A stretch of DNA of 64,000 nt. Source: CALKXV01 sp965228905. Its GTDB lineage: Bacteria > Pseudomonadota > Alphaproteobacteria > Rhodobacterales > Rhodobacteraceae. The position numbers were made by a program, and so were the translations under genes. The notes below the pieces were generated by a model. That model searched no databases and had not been told where the DNA came from. It saw nothing but the letters and a program-made list of their open reading frames with translations. This document shows, piece after piece, positions 33,559-42,707 of this stretch. The DNA is taken from the NCBI GenBank assembly GCA_965228905.1, contig CBDDII010000002.1:744001-808000 (forward strand). The letters run 5' to 3'. Every line of letters begins with the position of its first letter. The first letter of the stretch is position 1.

Positions 33559-33569
33559 TTGTCGGACAA
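33559..33569. promoter_or_regulatory. FadR-subfamily operator candidate
   Basis: TTGTCGGACAA is a perfect palindrome around one base and fits the FadR-subfamily pattern TNGTNNNACNA. It overlaps a second inverted repeat, GTCCGA/TCGGAC, at 33553-33567. A -35-like TTGACA begins at 33542. The site is 29 bases before the SDR start and within the divergent region of the GntR gene. Confidence 0.6.
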
Positions 33570-33598
33570 CGTGTGGACCAAAGTCAAGGGAGCGATAA

Positions 33599-34345
33599 GT
33601 GTCGGCACGACAGCGGGCAATTTTGGTCACCGGCGCCTCGAGCGGGCTTGGGGCGCATTTTTCGCGAACGCTCGCGGAGGCCGGGCACCATGTTGTCCTT
33701 GCCGCACGGAGGCTGGACAGGATCGAAGAGATTGCGGCACAGATCGCATCTTCCGGATGGTCGGCAGAAACGGTCGAGATGGACGTCACGGATACGGCAT
33801 CCGTAAATGCTGCTTTCGATTTGATGTCGCGTCCGCTGGACGGCGTCGTGAACAACGCGGGCACAAGTCAATCGGCTGCTGCCATCGACCAGTCTGTCGC
33901 GGATTTCGAAGGCGTGATCGCCACGAACCTTACCGGTGTCTATACGGTCGCGCGTGCGGCTGCGCGTCAAATGCGGGATGCCGGAACCGGCGGTTCGATC
34001 GTCAACATTGGCTCGATCCTCGGGCTGCGCGTTGCCGGTCACGTGGCAGCTTATGCGGCATCGAAGGCGGCGGTGGTTCAACTGACCAAGGCGTTGGCGC
34101 TGGAATGGGCGCGTTTCGATATTCGCGTGAATGCGCTTTGCCCCGGCTACATCGAGACGCCGCTCAATGCCGATTTCTTCAAGACCGACGCGGGACGGGC
34201 GTTGATCCGACGCATACCGCAGCGCCGTCTGGGTCAGCTTTCCGATCTGGACGCGCCGCTTGGTTTGTTGCTTTCGGATGGTGCCCGCTACATGAGCGGT
34301 TCTGTCATCGCGGTGGATGGTGGCCACCTGGTTTCAACTCTCTAG
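33599..34345 (+). CDS. short-chain dehydrogenase/reductase
   Basis: 248 residues from a GTG at 33599 preceded by AAGGGAG. Classical SDR motifs are TGASSGLG (cofactor), NNAG, the catalytic Ser in NIGSILG, and YAASK (Tyr and Lys). The family interconverts alcohols and ketones with NAD(P). As first gene of an operon with acyl-CoA dehydrogenase, synthetase, kinase and thiolase genes, it may oxidise or reduce a hydroxyacyl intermediate. Confidence 0.9.
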   Translation: MSARQRAILVTGASSGLGAHFSRTLAEAGHHVVLAARRLDRIEEIAAQIASSGWSAETVEMDVTDTASVNAAFDLMSRPLDGVVNNAGTSQSAAAIDQSVADFEGVIATNLTGVYTVARAAARQMRDAGTGGSIVNIGSILGLRVAGHVAAYAASKAAVVQLTKALALEWARFDIRVNALCPGYIETPLNADFFKTDAGRALIRRIPQRRLGQLSDLDAPLGLLLSDGARYMSGSVIAVDGGHLVSTL

Positions 34346-34353
34346 GGCGTAGC

Positions 34354-35559
34354 ATGGATTTCAGGATTTCACCCCGGATCGAAGATTTTCGCGACCGAAT
34401 AGCGCGGTTCGTGGACGACGAGGTTTTGCCTTTGGAGCAGGACCGAGCGAATTACGACGGGCATGAAAACATCCGGGCCGATGTGCTGGAACATCTTCGC
34501 GACAAGGCGCGGGGGGCGGGGTTGTGGTGCCTTCAGTTGAAGGAAGAGACCGGCGGGCAGGGCCTGGGCAAGGTGGGCATCGCCGTTTGCTATGAAGAGA
34601 TGAACCGTTCGATTTTCGGTCCCGTGGTTTTCAATGCAGCCGCGCCTGATGACGGCAACATGCAGATGTTGGAGAAGGTCGCAACCGACGCCCAGAAAGA
34701 GCGTTGGCTGCAACCTATCGTCAGGGGTGACGTCCGGTCGGCTTTCGTGATGACCGAACCGCAGCCCGGCTCGGGTTCTGATCCCGGTGGCATGATGTTG
34801 ACCACTGCCAGGAAGGAAAATGATCGTTACATCATCCGCGGCCGCAAATGGTTTATCACGGGGGCGGCGGAGGCCGATCACTTCATCCTTGTCGCGCGCA
34901 CCTCGGACGATCCGCGTAAGGGTTTGACGGCCTTCCTGCACAGCGCCGATGCGCCGGGTTTCCGGATCGAGCGAAGGATTGCGATCATGGGGCCGGAAGA
35001 GCACGGCGGCCATTGCGAAGTCGTCTACGAGGACATGGAGATTCCCGCCGAGAACCTGCTGATGAACGAAGGCGACGGGTTGAAGATGACGCAAATCCGT
35101 CTTGGGCCAGCGCGACTGACCCATTGTATGCGCTGGCTGGGTCTTGCCAAGCGGTGCGTCGAGATTGCCAGCGAATATGCGCAGAACCGCTTTGCATTCG
35201 GCGAACGATTGTCAGAGCGCGAAAGCGTGCAGATGATGCTTGGCGATCTGGCGATGCAGATCGAGGTCGGTCGTCTGCTGGTCATGAAAGCCGCCTGGGA
35301 ACTTGATCGTGGCGGTTATGCCCGCAAAGAGGTCTCGATGGCGAAGGTTCATGTGGCCAATGTTCTGCACAAGGCCGCGGACACCGCCATTCAGATAAAC
35401 GGCGCACGGGGCTATTCCAAGGATACGCCGCTGGAGTGGATTTATCGCTATGCCCGGCAGGCGCGGCTGGTCGATGGCGCGGACGAAGTTCACAAGATGG
35501 TGCTGCACCGCAATGTCGAAGCCGAGGGGCGGAACTTTTGGCACTGGGACGTGGACTGA
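34354..35559 (+). CDS. acyl-CoA dehydrogenase (ACAD10/11-like context)
   Basis: 401 residues, full ACAD length, from the ATG at 34354. Typical blocks are FVMTEPQPGSGSDPGG, GRKWFITGAAEADHFILVARTS, FGERLSERESVQ and QINGARGYSKDTPLEWIYRYARQARLVDGADEVHK near the C-terminus. It is an FAD enzyme acting on an acyl-CoA. With an APH-fold kinase in the same operon it resembles LvaC and ACAD10/11, where it acts on a phosphorylated 4-hydroxyacyl-CoA; this is inference from context. Confidence 0.9.
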   Translation: MDFRISPRIEDFRDRIARFVDDEVLPLEQDRANYDGHENIRADVLEHLRDKARGAGLWCLQLKEETGGQGLGKVGIAVCYEEMNRSIFGPVVFNAAAPDDGNMQMLEKVATDAQKERWLQPIVRGDVRSAFVMTEPQPGSGSDPGGMMLTTARKENDRYIIRGRKWFITGAAEADHFILVARTSDDPRKGLTAFLHSADAPGFRIERRIAIMGPEEHGGHCEVVYEDMEIPAENLLMNEGDGLKMTQIRLGPARLTHCMRWLGLAKRCVEIASEYAQNRFAFGERLSERESVQMMLGDLAMQIEVGRLLVMKAAWELDRGGYARKEVSMAKVHVANVLHKAADTAIQINGARGYSKDTPLEWIYRYARQARLVDGADEVHKMVLHRNVEAEGRNFWHWDVD

Positions 35560-35571
35560 GGAGGGGCGGAC

Positions 35572-37179
35572 ATGCCGGAGGAGGAACACCTGGGGCGGCG
35601 GGAGGCGAATTTCAAACCTCTCACACCACTGGATTTCCTTGAGCGTGCTGTTTCCTGCCATCCGCACCGAAGGGCTGTGATCTGGCATGAACGGGACTGG
35701 AGTTATGGCGAGCTAGGCGGCATCGTGCAGGATTTCGCCGCCTGGCTTGAAGGGCAGGGGATCGGCCCCGGCGATGTCGTTTCGGTGATGTGTACGAACC
35801 GGCCCGAAATGCTGGCGGCGCATTACGCGGTGCCGATGCTGGGTGCCACGCTTAACTCGATCAATACCCGGCTTGATGTCGAAACCGTCGAATATATCCT
35901 CGGTCACTCGGAAAGCAGTTTGCTGGTCTCCGATCCCGACTGTCTTGCGGTGGCGGACGAAGCTGCGGAAAAGGCGGGTGTGCCGGTCCATGCGCTGGCA
36001 GCGGATGGTATTGACGCGGCGGGGGGGCTGGCGTTTCTCGGTGCGGAACCCGCCTCGGCGCTTGATACGACGCTTCAGGTGAAAGACGAGTGGCAGCCTC
36101 TTGCGCTTAACTACACGTCGGGAACGACCAGCCAACCAAAAGGGGTCGTGCTGCATCATCGCGGTGCCTATCTCAATGCGCTGGGCAACGTCATGATGCT
36201 GGGGTTCAATCCACGCACCGTCTATCTTTGGACCCTGCCGATGTTTCACTGCAACGGCTGGTGCCACACCTGGGCGATCACGGCTGCGGGGGGGACGCAT
36301 GTTTGCCTTGACCGCGTGGACCCGGCAGAGATTTTCCGCCTCATAGAAGCCGCAGGTGTCACCCATATGGCTTGTGCGCCTGTGGTTCTTTACATGCTGC
36401 TGAACGACGACGCACGCAGCCAGCGTGATCCATCGAAACCTGTGACTGTCGCAACGGGCGGGGCAGCACCCACAAGCGCACTGATCTCGCAGATGGACGA
36501 GATGGGGTTTGAGTTCATCCATCTTTATGGCCTGACCGAGTGCTATGGCCCGGCGTCGCTTCGCGAGTTGGAAGAATCCGAGGTGTCGCTTGAGACGAGC
36601 GAACGCGCGACGCTGTTGGCCCGTCAGGGTATCCGCCACGCCATGGCCAACCGTATTCGCGTCGTGAACGACAATATGGGCGACGTGCCGCGCGATGGTA
36701 CGACCGTTGGTGAGATCGTGTTGGAGGGCAATACGCTCATGGCGGGATACCTGAAAGACCCTGAGACGACCGCCGAAGCCTTTCGTGACGGGGTGTTTCA
36801 CACCGCGGATCTGGCGGTGATGCACCCGGAAGGAGAGATCGAGATCAAGGATCGTGCCAAGGACGTCATTATCTCGGGCGGTGAGAACATTTCGAGCCTC
36901 GAAGTCGAAAGCGTCTTGCATCTTCACCCGGAGGTTCTGCTGGCGGCGGTCGTTGCGAAGCCGGATGCCAAATGGGGCGAGGTCCCTTGCGCCTTTGTCG
37001 AGATCAGATCCGGGCAGTCCGTGAATGCCGAGGCGCTGCAGCTTTTCTGTCGGGACCATCTGGCGCATTTCAAGGTGCCGAGAGAATTCGTCTTTGGCGA
37101 GTTGCCCAAGACTGCGACGGGAAAGATCATGAAGTTCGAGTTGCGTCAGAGACTTCGCGATGCGGAGGGAGCGCGGTGA
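35572..37179 (+). CDS. AMP-forming acyl-CoA synthetase
   Basis: 535 residues. The motifs of the ANL superfamily are intact: P-loop TSGTTSQPKG, YGLTECYGP, the GEIEIKDRAKDVIISGGENISS hinge and the catalytic lysine region KTATGKIMKFELR. It activates a carboxylic acid to its CoA thioester using ATP and CoA. It lies 12 bases after the dehydrogenase gene, and its stop overlaps the kinase start. Confidence 0.93.
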   Translation: MPEEEHLGRREANFKPLTPLDFLERAVSCHPHRRAVIWHERDWSYGELGGIVQDFAAWLEGQGIGPGDVVSVMCTNRPEMLAAHYAVPMLGATLNSINTRLDVETVEYILGHSESSLLVSDPDCLAVADEAAEKAGVPVHALAADGIDAAGGLAFLGAEPASALDTTLQVKDEWQPLALNYTSGTTSQPKGVVLHHRGAYLNALGNVMMLGFNPRTVYLWTLPMFHCNGWCHTWAITAAGGTHVCLDRVDPAEIFRLIEAAGVTHMACAPVVLYMLLNDDARSQRDPSKPVTVATGGAAPTSALISQMDEMGFEFIHLYGLTECYGPASLRELEESEVSLETSERATLLARQGIRHAMANRIRVVNDNMGDVPRDGTTVGEIVLEGNTLMAGYLKDPETTAEAFRDGVFHTADLAVMHPEGEIEIKDRAKDVIISGGENISSLEVESVLHLHPEVLLAAVVAKPDAKWGEVPCAFVEIRSGQSVNAEALQLFCRDHLAHFKVPREFVFGELPKTATGKIMKFELRQRLRDAEGAR

Positions 37180-38207
37180 ACACGCCCGGAACCGACTTCG
37201 CGTATGGGGCGCTGCATGACTTCATGAATGGCGAGTTCGGAGAGAGCAGGCATCTCGAAATCGAAAAGATCTCCGGCGGGCAGTCCAACCCGACCTACTT
37301 TGTCACGCATGGAGACCAGAGGTTAGTGCTGCGCAAGAAGCCCGCAGGGCCGATCTTGCCCGGTGCCCATTCGATCGAGCGCGAGTACAGGGTTATCTCG
37401 GCCTTGAACCCTACCGGTGTTCCGGTGCCGAGGCCGGTTCTCATCCACGAAGACCCTGAACTGCTGGGCACACCCTTTTACCTGATGGAGCGCGTCGACG
37501 GTCGCGTCTTTGAAGACTGTTCCCTGCCTGAGTTGCCGGTTGAAGAGCGACGCGACATCTGGATGGCACTGGCCGATGCGATGGCGCAAATGCACTCGGT
37601 TCGCCCCGAGGATGTCGGGTTGAGCGACTTTGGCAGGCCGGGCAATTATTTCGAACGTCAGATCCGCCGCTGGACAAAGCAGTGGCGACAGTCTGAAAGC
37701 GATCCGATCCCCGCGCTGGACAAATTGGCCGAGTGGCTGCCTTTGAACCTTCCCGAAGACGACGGAATGGTGCGCTTGGCACATGGTGATTTTCGCATGG
37801 GAAACATGCTGTTCCATCCAACCGAACCAAGGGTTGTGGCGATCCTCGATTGGGAATTGTCGACGCTTGGTCACCCGCTGGCGGACCTTGGTTTCTGCGT
37901 GATGCCCTGGCACAGCTTACCCGAAGAGTATGGCGGATTGCTGGGGCGCGACCTGGGCGCACTTGGTATACCCTCCGAGGGTGAGTTCGTGGACCGCTAC
38001 CTGAAAAGCGCCCCCGAGAGCGGGCCGCTTCTTGGGTTCCACAAGGTTTTCGCGCTTTTCCGTTTCGCGGTGATATTCGTGGGGATCGCCGACCGGGCTA
38101 GGGCGGGCAGTGCGGTGGCGGATAATGCTGCCGATGTCGGCCCGCTTGCAAAACGGTTTGCTGAACGGGCGTTGGAAATCGTCGAGGGTCGCGCGCATGC
38201 TGTCTAA
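37176..38207 (+). CDS. APH-fold phosphotransferase (ACAD10/11 or LvaA-like kinase)
   Basis: 343 residues from a GTG at 37176 with GGAGGGA upstream and a 4-base overlap (GTGA) with the synthetase gene. The APH/choline-kinase fold shows in GGQSNPTYFV (nucleotide loop), LRKKP (Lys), the catalytic HGDFRMGNML and the metal site ILDWELSTLG. In LvaA and ACAD10/11 such kinases phosphorylate a 4-hydroxyacyl-CoA. Proximity to an acyl-CoA dehydrogenase makes the same role likely here; antibiotic resistance is unlikely. Confidence 0.88.
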   Translation: MNTPGTDFAYGALHDFMNGEFGESRHLEIEKISGGQSNPTYFVTHGDQRLVLRKKPAGPILPGAHSIEREYRVISALNPTGVPVPRPVLIHEDPELLGTPFYLMERVDGRVFEDCSLPELPVEERRDIWMALADAMAQMHSVRPEDVGLSDFGRPGNYFERQIRRWTKQWRQSESDPIPALDKLAEWLPLNLPEDDGMVRLAHGDFRMGNMLFHPTEPRVVAILDWELSTLGHPLADLGFCVMPWHSLPEEYGGLLGRDLGALGIPSEGEFVDRYLKSAPESGPLLGFHKVFALFRFAVIFVGIADRARAGSAVADNAADVGPLAKRFAERALEIVEGRAHAV

Positions 38208-38282
38208 GTGTATCATTGTCGAGATTTGGATCGCCCAAGATACGCTGGACCTGAAGCGGGGCAAATCTTTGAAAGGATTGAG

Positions 38283-39473
38283 ATGAGCAAGGAAGTGGTC
38301 ATTGCATCTGGCGTTCGTACCGCCATCGGCACCTTTGGGGGATCTCTTGCCGGGGTTGCGCCCTGTGAACTTGCGGCGCGCGTAGCGGGCGAAGCCATCG
38401 CGCGGTCCGGAGTCCCTGCGAACGACATCGGTCAGACGGTGTTCGGCAACGTGATCCATACCGCACCCGAAGACATGTACCTGTCGCGGGTTGCGGCGAT
38501 CCGCGCCGGCGTGCCCGAGGCATCTCCGGCCTTGGCCTTGAACCGGTTGTGCGGATCGGGGTTGCAAGCAGTCGTCACGGCGGCGGAAGCGATCCTTCTT
38601 GGAAATGCCGGGATCGCGCTTGCGGGTGGTGCGGAAAACATGAGCCGGGCGGGCCATCTCTTGAAGCAGGCGCGGTTTGGACAGAAGATGGGCGACGCCA
38701 GCGCGACGGACATGATGATCGGTGCGCTGACCGATCCGTTCGGCAATGGCCATATGGGCGTCACGGCGGAAAACATTGCCAAGAAACATGGGATCGACAG
38801 GGATACGCAGGACCGCTTTGCGGTAGAATCGCATCAGCGGGCCGCGACGGCCATCGCCGAAGGGCGGTTCCGGGAACAGATTGTGCCGATCAGTGTGAAA
38901 AGGGGGCGAGCCGAAGTTGAGTTCGACACCGATGAACACGTGCGGGTGAGCGCGACGATGGATGATATGGCCAAGCTCAGACCGGCCTTCGATCGAGAAG
39001 GTTCGGTCACGGCGGGCAACGCATCGGGCATCAATGACGGCGCGGCGGCGATCGTTCTGATGGAGAAGGAAAGTGCCACAGAGCGCGGGATCGTCCCGAT
39101 GGGGCGGATCGTTTCCTATGGGTTGGGCGGTGTGGCACCGGAAGTGATGGGGCTGGGCCCAATCCCCGCAGTACGACAGGCGTTGGAACGTTCCGGCCTC
39201 AGCGTTGCCGACATGGATGTCATCGAGTCCAACGAGGCATTCGCGGTGCAGGCCTGTGCGGTGGCCAATGAACTGGGTTTCCCGGAGCAGAAGACCAACC
39301 CGAACGGCGGTGCAATCGCGCTTGGTCACCCGATTGGTGCTTCCGGGGCAATCTTGTTCGTGAAACTGATCTATGAGCTCAAACGGATCGGCGGGCGGTT
39401 CGGCCTGGTCACCATGTGCATTGGTGGCGGTCAGGGGATCGCGGTGATTGTTGAAAACACCCAGGCGGAATAG
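38283..39473 (+). CDS. thiolase, acetyl-CoA acetyltransferase family
   Basis: 396 residues from the ATG at 38283. The three catalytic signatures are present: NRLCGSG (nucleophilic Cys about 90), ALGHPIGASGA (His) and MCIGGGQG (second Cys). The enzyme cleaves a beta-ketoacyl-CoA with CoA, or condenses two acetyl-CoA. As the last gene of the operon it would supply acetyl-CoA from the product of the preceding enzymes. It converges with the next, minus-strand gene with a gap of only 17 bases. Confidence 0.93.
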   Translation: MSKEVVIASGVRTAIGTFGGSLAGVAPCELAARVAGEAIARSGVPANDIGQTVFGNVIHTAPEDMYLSRVAAIRAGVPEASPALALNRLCGSGLQAVVTAAEAILLGNAGIALAGGAENMSRAGHLLKQARFGQKMGDASATDMMIGALTDPFGNGHMGVTAENIAKKHGIDRDTQDRFAVESHQRAATAIAEGRFREQIVPISVKRGRAEVEFDTDEHVRVSATMDDMAKLRPAFDREGSVTAGNASGINDGAAAIVLMEKESATERGIVPMGRIVSYGLGGVAPEVMGLGPIPAVRQALERSGLSVADMDVIESNEAFAVQACAVANELGFPEQKTNPNGGAIALGHPIGASGAILFVKLIYELKRIGGRFGLVTMCIGGGQGIAVIVENTQAE

Positions 39474-39490
39474 CGAACTCTTTTGTCGCT

Positions 39491-41244
39491 TCAGGCGGAA
39501 GAACGATCGGTGCTAAGCGCTTCTAACCGTTCCCAGGCGTATGGACCTAGCCCCTGATTTTCTGTGTCCGCCAGGTTGGCGCGAAAGGACACTTCGGGGA
39601 AGGTCAGGGTGGCAATTCCATCGGTGATGCCAGCCGAAAGCACCGCCTGACCGGCGCAACCGGCGAGTTCCCTGAGTAACGCGGCGATTGGCCAGGGGCT
39701 GTCTGTACCGAATAGGCCACGGGGGCCATAAAGGCCGCTTGGTGTCCAGACCGTTACCCCGGCACCCGCCAGTTGGACGGCAAGGCCCAGGGCATAGGCC
39801 GCACCGAAGGCGGCGCGATGCCTTGGATCGTTGTCGGTCATGCAGACGCGCCCGTTGTTCGCATTCGGTATCGTGCTTTGACCGTAGGGGTTCTGTCGCA
39901 TGGCGATGGTGCAAGGTCCGATGCGGTAATCCGTTTCACCGCAGATCGCGCGGGCGGACCGGGTGATATGCGGTATCGCCTCAAGGGTCTCCATAACCGA
40001 GACATCGTCGGCGGCGTGGACGATGGGGCAAAGCCCGTGACTGACGAAGTCGAGCATTTCAACCGGGGGGCGTTTGCGATTGAGTTCCGGGAAGAAGCTG
40101 ACCATCCCTCCACCGCGGGTCTGATCGGGGAATGCCTTGGCGCTTGCCGCGTGGATGTCTTTCAGAGGAGGGCAGTCCGGCCAGTCCGAACCCGGCGGTG
40201 TCGATTGGCGATCAACCGAGGGGCAGACCAGCACACTTTCGGGCGTGAACCCGGCATCGCGTATCTGTTGGGCAAAGGTGTTCAGTTCCTGCTGTGGCGC
40301 AGACTCGAAAGGGCAGACAAGTTCCAGATCATAGATGATTTCGGGCAATACTTTTTGGAGATTGGCGAAGGCTACGATCTTGTCGGCGGTCGCCCCCAGT
40401 GAAGCATCCAAATGGCAGAGCAGTCTTTGCGGGCCGACGACAGCCAGGTCGTCAGGGTTGGCGGCCAGTCGCGTTGCTTCGTCGGCTGTCAAGACAAGAG
40501 CCATTTCGGGGAAGGTGGATTCGGTCGCAAGGGCGGGTTCGCGAACAGTCGGCCCGGTGCGTGTCTCTTTCCACGACAGCGATACTTCTTGCGAGAACGG
40601 TACGCCGCTGCCCAGTTGGTAGGGCCAGGACAGGGCCAGCGGGCGATTGTAGGTCTTGAACGATGCATCGCCCCACTGCCGTTGGTCTTCCATCTCAAAA
40701 GTGTCGCCCTGAAATGCGCAAGTTACGGCAAGGCCATCTGCGTCATGGGTCAAGGCGGTGATGTCCATAAAAGGCTGCCAGGGGTCGATCCGGTCCGGGA
40801 AAGCTGATTCTTCGACGCTGCCGTCAGAATGGTGGACGGTCGCGCTGCGACCTGCCACGGAAGCGGGGTGCAGCACCGTGAACCCGGCCCGGTTGGTTTC
40901 GAAGTCGCCATCGGCAGCCCCCGTCGCGGCAACCTTGATTCCGTCAGTACCTGCCGAGATGTGAAAATTGACCAGGAGCTTTGACTTTCCATTGTGGTAT
41001 GTCGCTCGAAACGAGACGGCGAAATTTTCGCCATGATCGCGGGAAATTTCGACTAGCTCCGGCTCCAGCGTGCCCCAGTCACGGTCGCGCACCAGAAAGG
41101 CGATTGAGCGGACCAACTCTTTTTCGCCAAGGCGGATGTGGCGCAGCGTTGCCCCTGAAGCGTGAACGACAGCGCGCCGACAACAACGCGCGTCGCGGCT
41201 GTATCGGGCAGATCTGTCCCAAAGAGTTCCTGTGCGCGGTTCAT
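39491..41244 (-). pseudogene. unknown sugar-cluster protein, interrupted by an apparent frameshift
   Basis: The true start is the ATG at 41244, which overlaps the upstream dehydrogenase stop (ATGA). It encodes MNRAQELFGTDLPDTAATR...LSFTLQG. At the run of four C (plus strand, 41152-41155) the frame must shift by one base to continue as ATLRHIRLGEKELVRS and on through 541 more codons to 39491. One extra base in that run would restore a single protein of about 584 residues. I do not recognise a named domain; the protein is soluble and beta-rich at the N-terminus. It could be a recent mutation or a homopolymer sequencing error. Confidence 0.75.
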
Positions 41245-42260
41245 ATCTCGCTCATCTCTACGCTGCGGCTTTCGGCGGCAGAAATATACGCGGCCTCGAC
41301 CAAAGCCAGCGTTTGCAGGTTGTCGCGCCCGCTGGTTTCCGGCTCATGTCCCGAGGCAAGGCAATCCACGAAGTGTTGTTGGATGATCTGCACGCTTTCC
41401 TGGATGTTATGCCATGGTCGCGAAGCCCAGGGCAGGACGGGCGGGCTGACGTCCCGGACCTCTGACCCGCCATCGCGTTGGAGGCTCAACTTGTACCCCG
41501 CATCAAGTCGCAGGGTGCCCGCATCGCCGTCGATCTCCAAAAGGCTTTCGGGAAAGGTTTCCGGATGACGTCGCGTGGCGTAGGAGCAATCGACAACCGA
41601 GGTCACGCCGCAGTCATGCTGAAGAAGCATGGAGGCCACGTCCTCTCCCTTGATGCGTGGGTTGATGCGTCGGGTGGTTGCGGTCATCCGTTCCACGTCG
41701 CCAAAAAGTGCGCGCGATATGTCAAGTATATGGATCCCCAGATCCTCGATGATGAAACGCTCGCCTTCCGCGAGATAGGGTTGGCCCGCATAGACGTCGT
41801 AACCCGACCGAAAGGAAACGCGACCAAAGAACGGCGTGCCGATGGCGCCTTCGCGCAAAAGGTCGATGGCGCTGCGAACTGCGGATTGCCAGCGGAAATT
41901 TTCGTGGACCATGAGGACCTTGCCGGTCGCCTTTACGGCGGCAACCATGGCGCGCGCATCTTCCATGTTGCTGGCGAAGGGTTTCTGGCAGATGACGTTC
42001 ACATTGTGCTGTGCGGCCATCTCGACCAAGGCGCGGTGAGAGCCGACGGTTGTTGCAATGTCCACCGTGTCGAACCCGCCAGCGGCAAACATTTCGGCGG
42101 CATCGACGAAAGTTCGGTCGACGCCAAATTCCGTTGCAGCCATTTTCAGCCGATCAGGGTCGCGGTCGCAAAGTGCCACGACTTCCACGCCTTCGATTCC
42201 ACGCCAGGCGTGCAACTGGTTCATCGCAAAGAATCCGCAGCCGATCAGGGCAACTTTCAT
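41241..42260 (-). CDS. Gfo/Idh/MocA-family oxidoreductase
   Basis: 339 residues. The start is the ATG at 42260, with GGAGGA eight bases upstream. The Rossmann motif is VALIGCGFFAMNQLHAW, and the conserved lysine lies in the ICQKPFASN motif of the family. The last part has the IEDLGIHILD pattern of sugar or inositol dehydrogenases. It uses NAD(P) to oxidise a sugar-like substrate. It is divergent from the sugar ABC transporter operon at 42708, so it probably acts on the imported compound. Confidence 0.9.
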   Translation of the reverse strand: MKVALIGCGFFAMNQLHAWRGIEGVEVVALCDRDPDRLKMAATEFGVDRTFVDAAEMFAAGGFDTVDIATTVGSHRALVEMAAQHNVNVICQKPFASNMEDARAMVAAVKATGKVLMVHENFRWQSAVRSAIDLLREGAIGTPFFGRVSFRSGYDVYAGQPYLAEGERFIIEDLGIHILDISRALFGDVERMTATTRRINPRIKGEDVASMLLQHDCGVTSVVDCSYATRRHPETFPESLLEIDGDAGTLRLDAGYKLSLQRDGGSEVRDVSPPVLPWASRPWHNIQESVQIIQQHFVDCLASGHEPETSGRDNLQTLALVEAAYISAAESRSVEMSEI

Positions 42261-42707
42261 CACTTCATTCCTCCCCTATGACCGCACCTTGCGGAACGTC
42301 GTCCGTTGCGTGTTCTGTCAGGGCTGACATCGGTCATTTGCTTTTTCTTAGCGGCATTCTCACGCCACATGTGGCCAGAAATCAACCGACGCATTCGCTC
42401 GGGCGCGAAGCGAGACAGGGCATCAGGTGGAGCCCGACGGAGGACAATGACGCTCGATATCTGTCAAATGGGCCGCGCCCCATAATTAGGAATCATCTCT
42501 TTGCTTCCCGTGCCTTGTGTGATCGGCGACCGTATTTCCCGTTGATGCTTGAGGCGGGTTATCCGATTGCGATTTCAACATGATAGACCGTCACTTCACG
42601 GCACGACGCATGGGGCTTGACGGAATGAATTTGATATAATCATATAGTATTACTTTTTGCAGATGCGCTCAAAACGACGTGTCGTAAAAAACAATGGGAG
42701 GAATACC
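42261..42707. other. 447-base divergent intergenic region
   Basis: No ORF here has coding character. The last 110 bases before the binding-protein gene are AT-rich and hold the likely promoter and operator. The rest shows no repeat, RNA gene or clear hairpin that I can support. Confidence 0.5.
42632..42642 (+). promoter_or_regulatory. AT-rich palindrome and promoter region of the sugar transporter operon
   Basis: TGATATAATCA (arms TGAT/ATCA) lies in an AT-rich stretch with a TTGACG nearby (42617-42622). The spacing from TTGACG to TATAAT is only 12 bases, so the -10 is more likely a few bases later. The palindrome could bind the FadR-type regulator encoded at 47242. Confidence 0.35.

Noticed and set aside
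33466..35559. A 697-residue open frame starting at 33466
   Set aside because: Its first 290 residues are the wrong frame of the SDR gene; the real genes are 33599-34345 and 34354-35559.
37176..38207. Aminoglycoside resistance gene
   Set aside because: The APH fold is shared with metabolic kinases, and the acyl-CoA operon context points to 4-hydroxyacyl-CoA phosphorylation.
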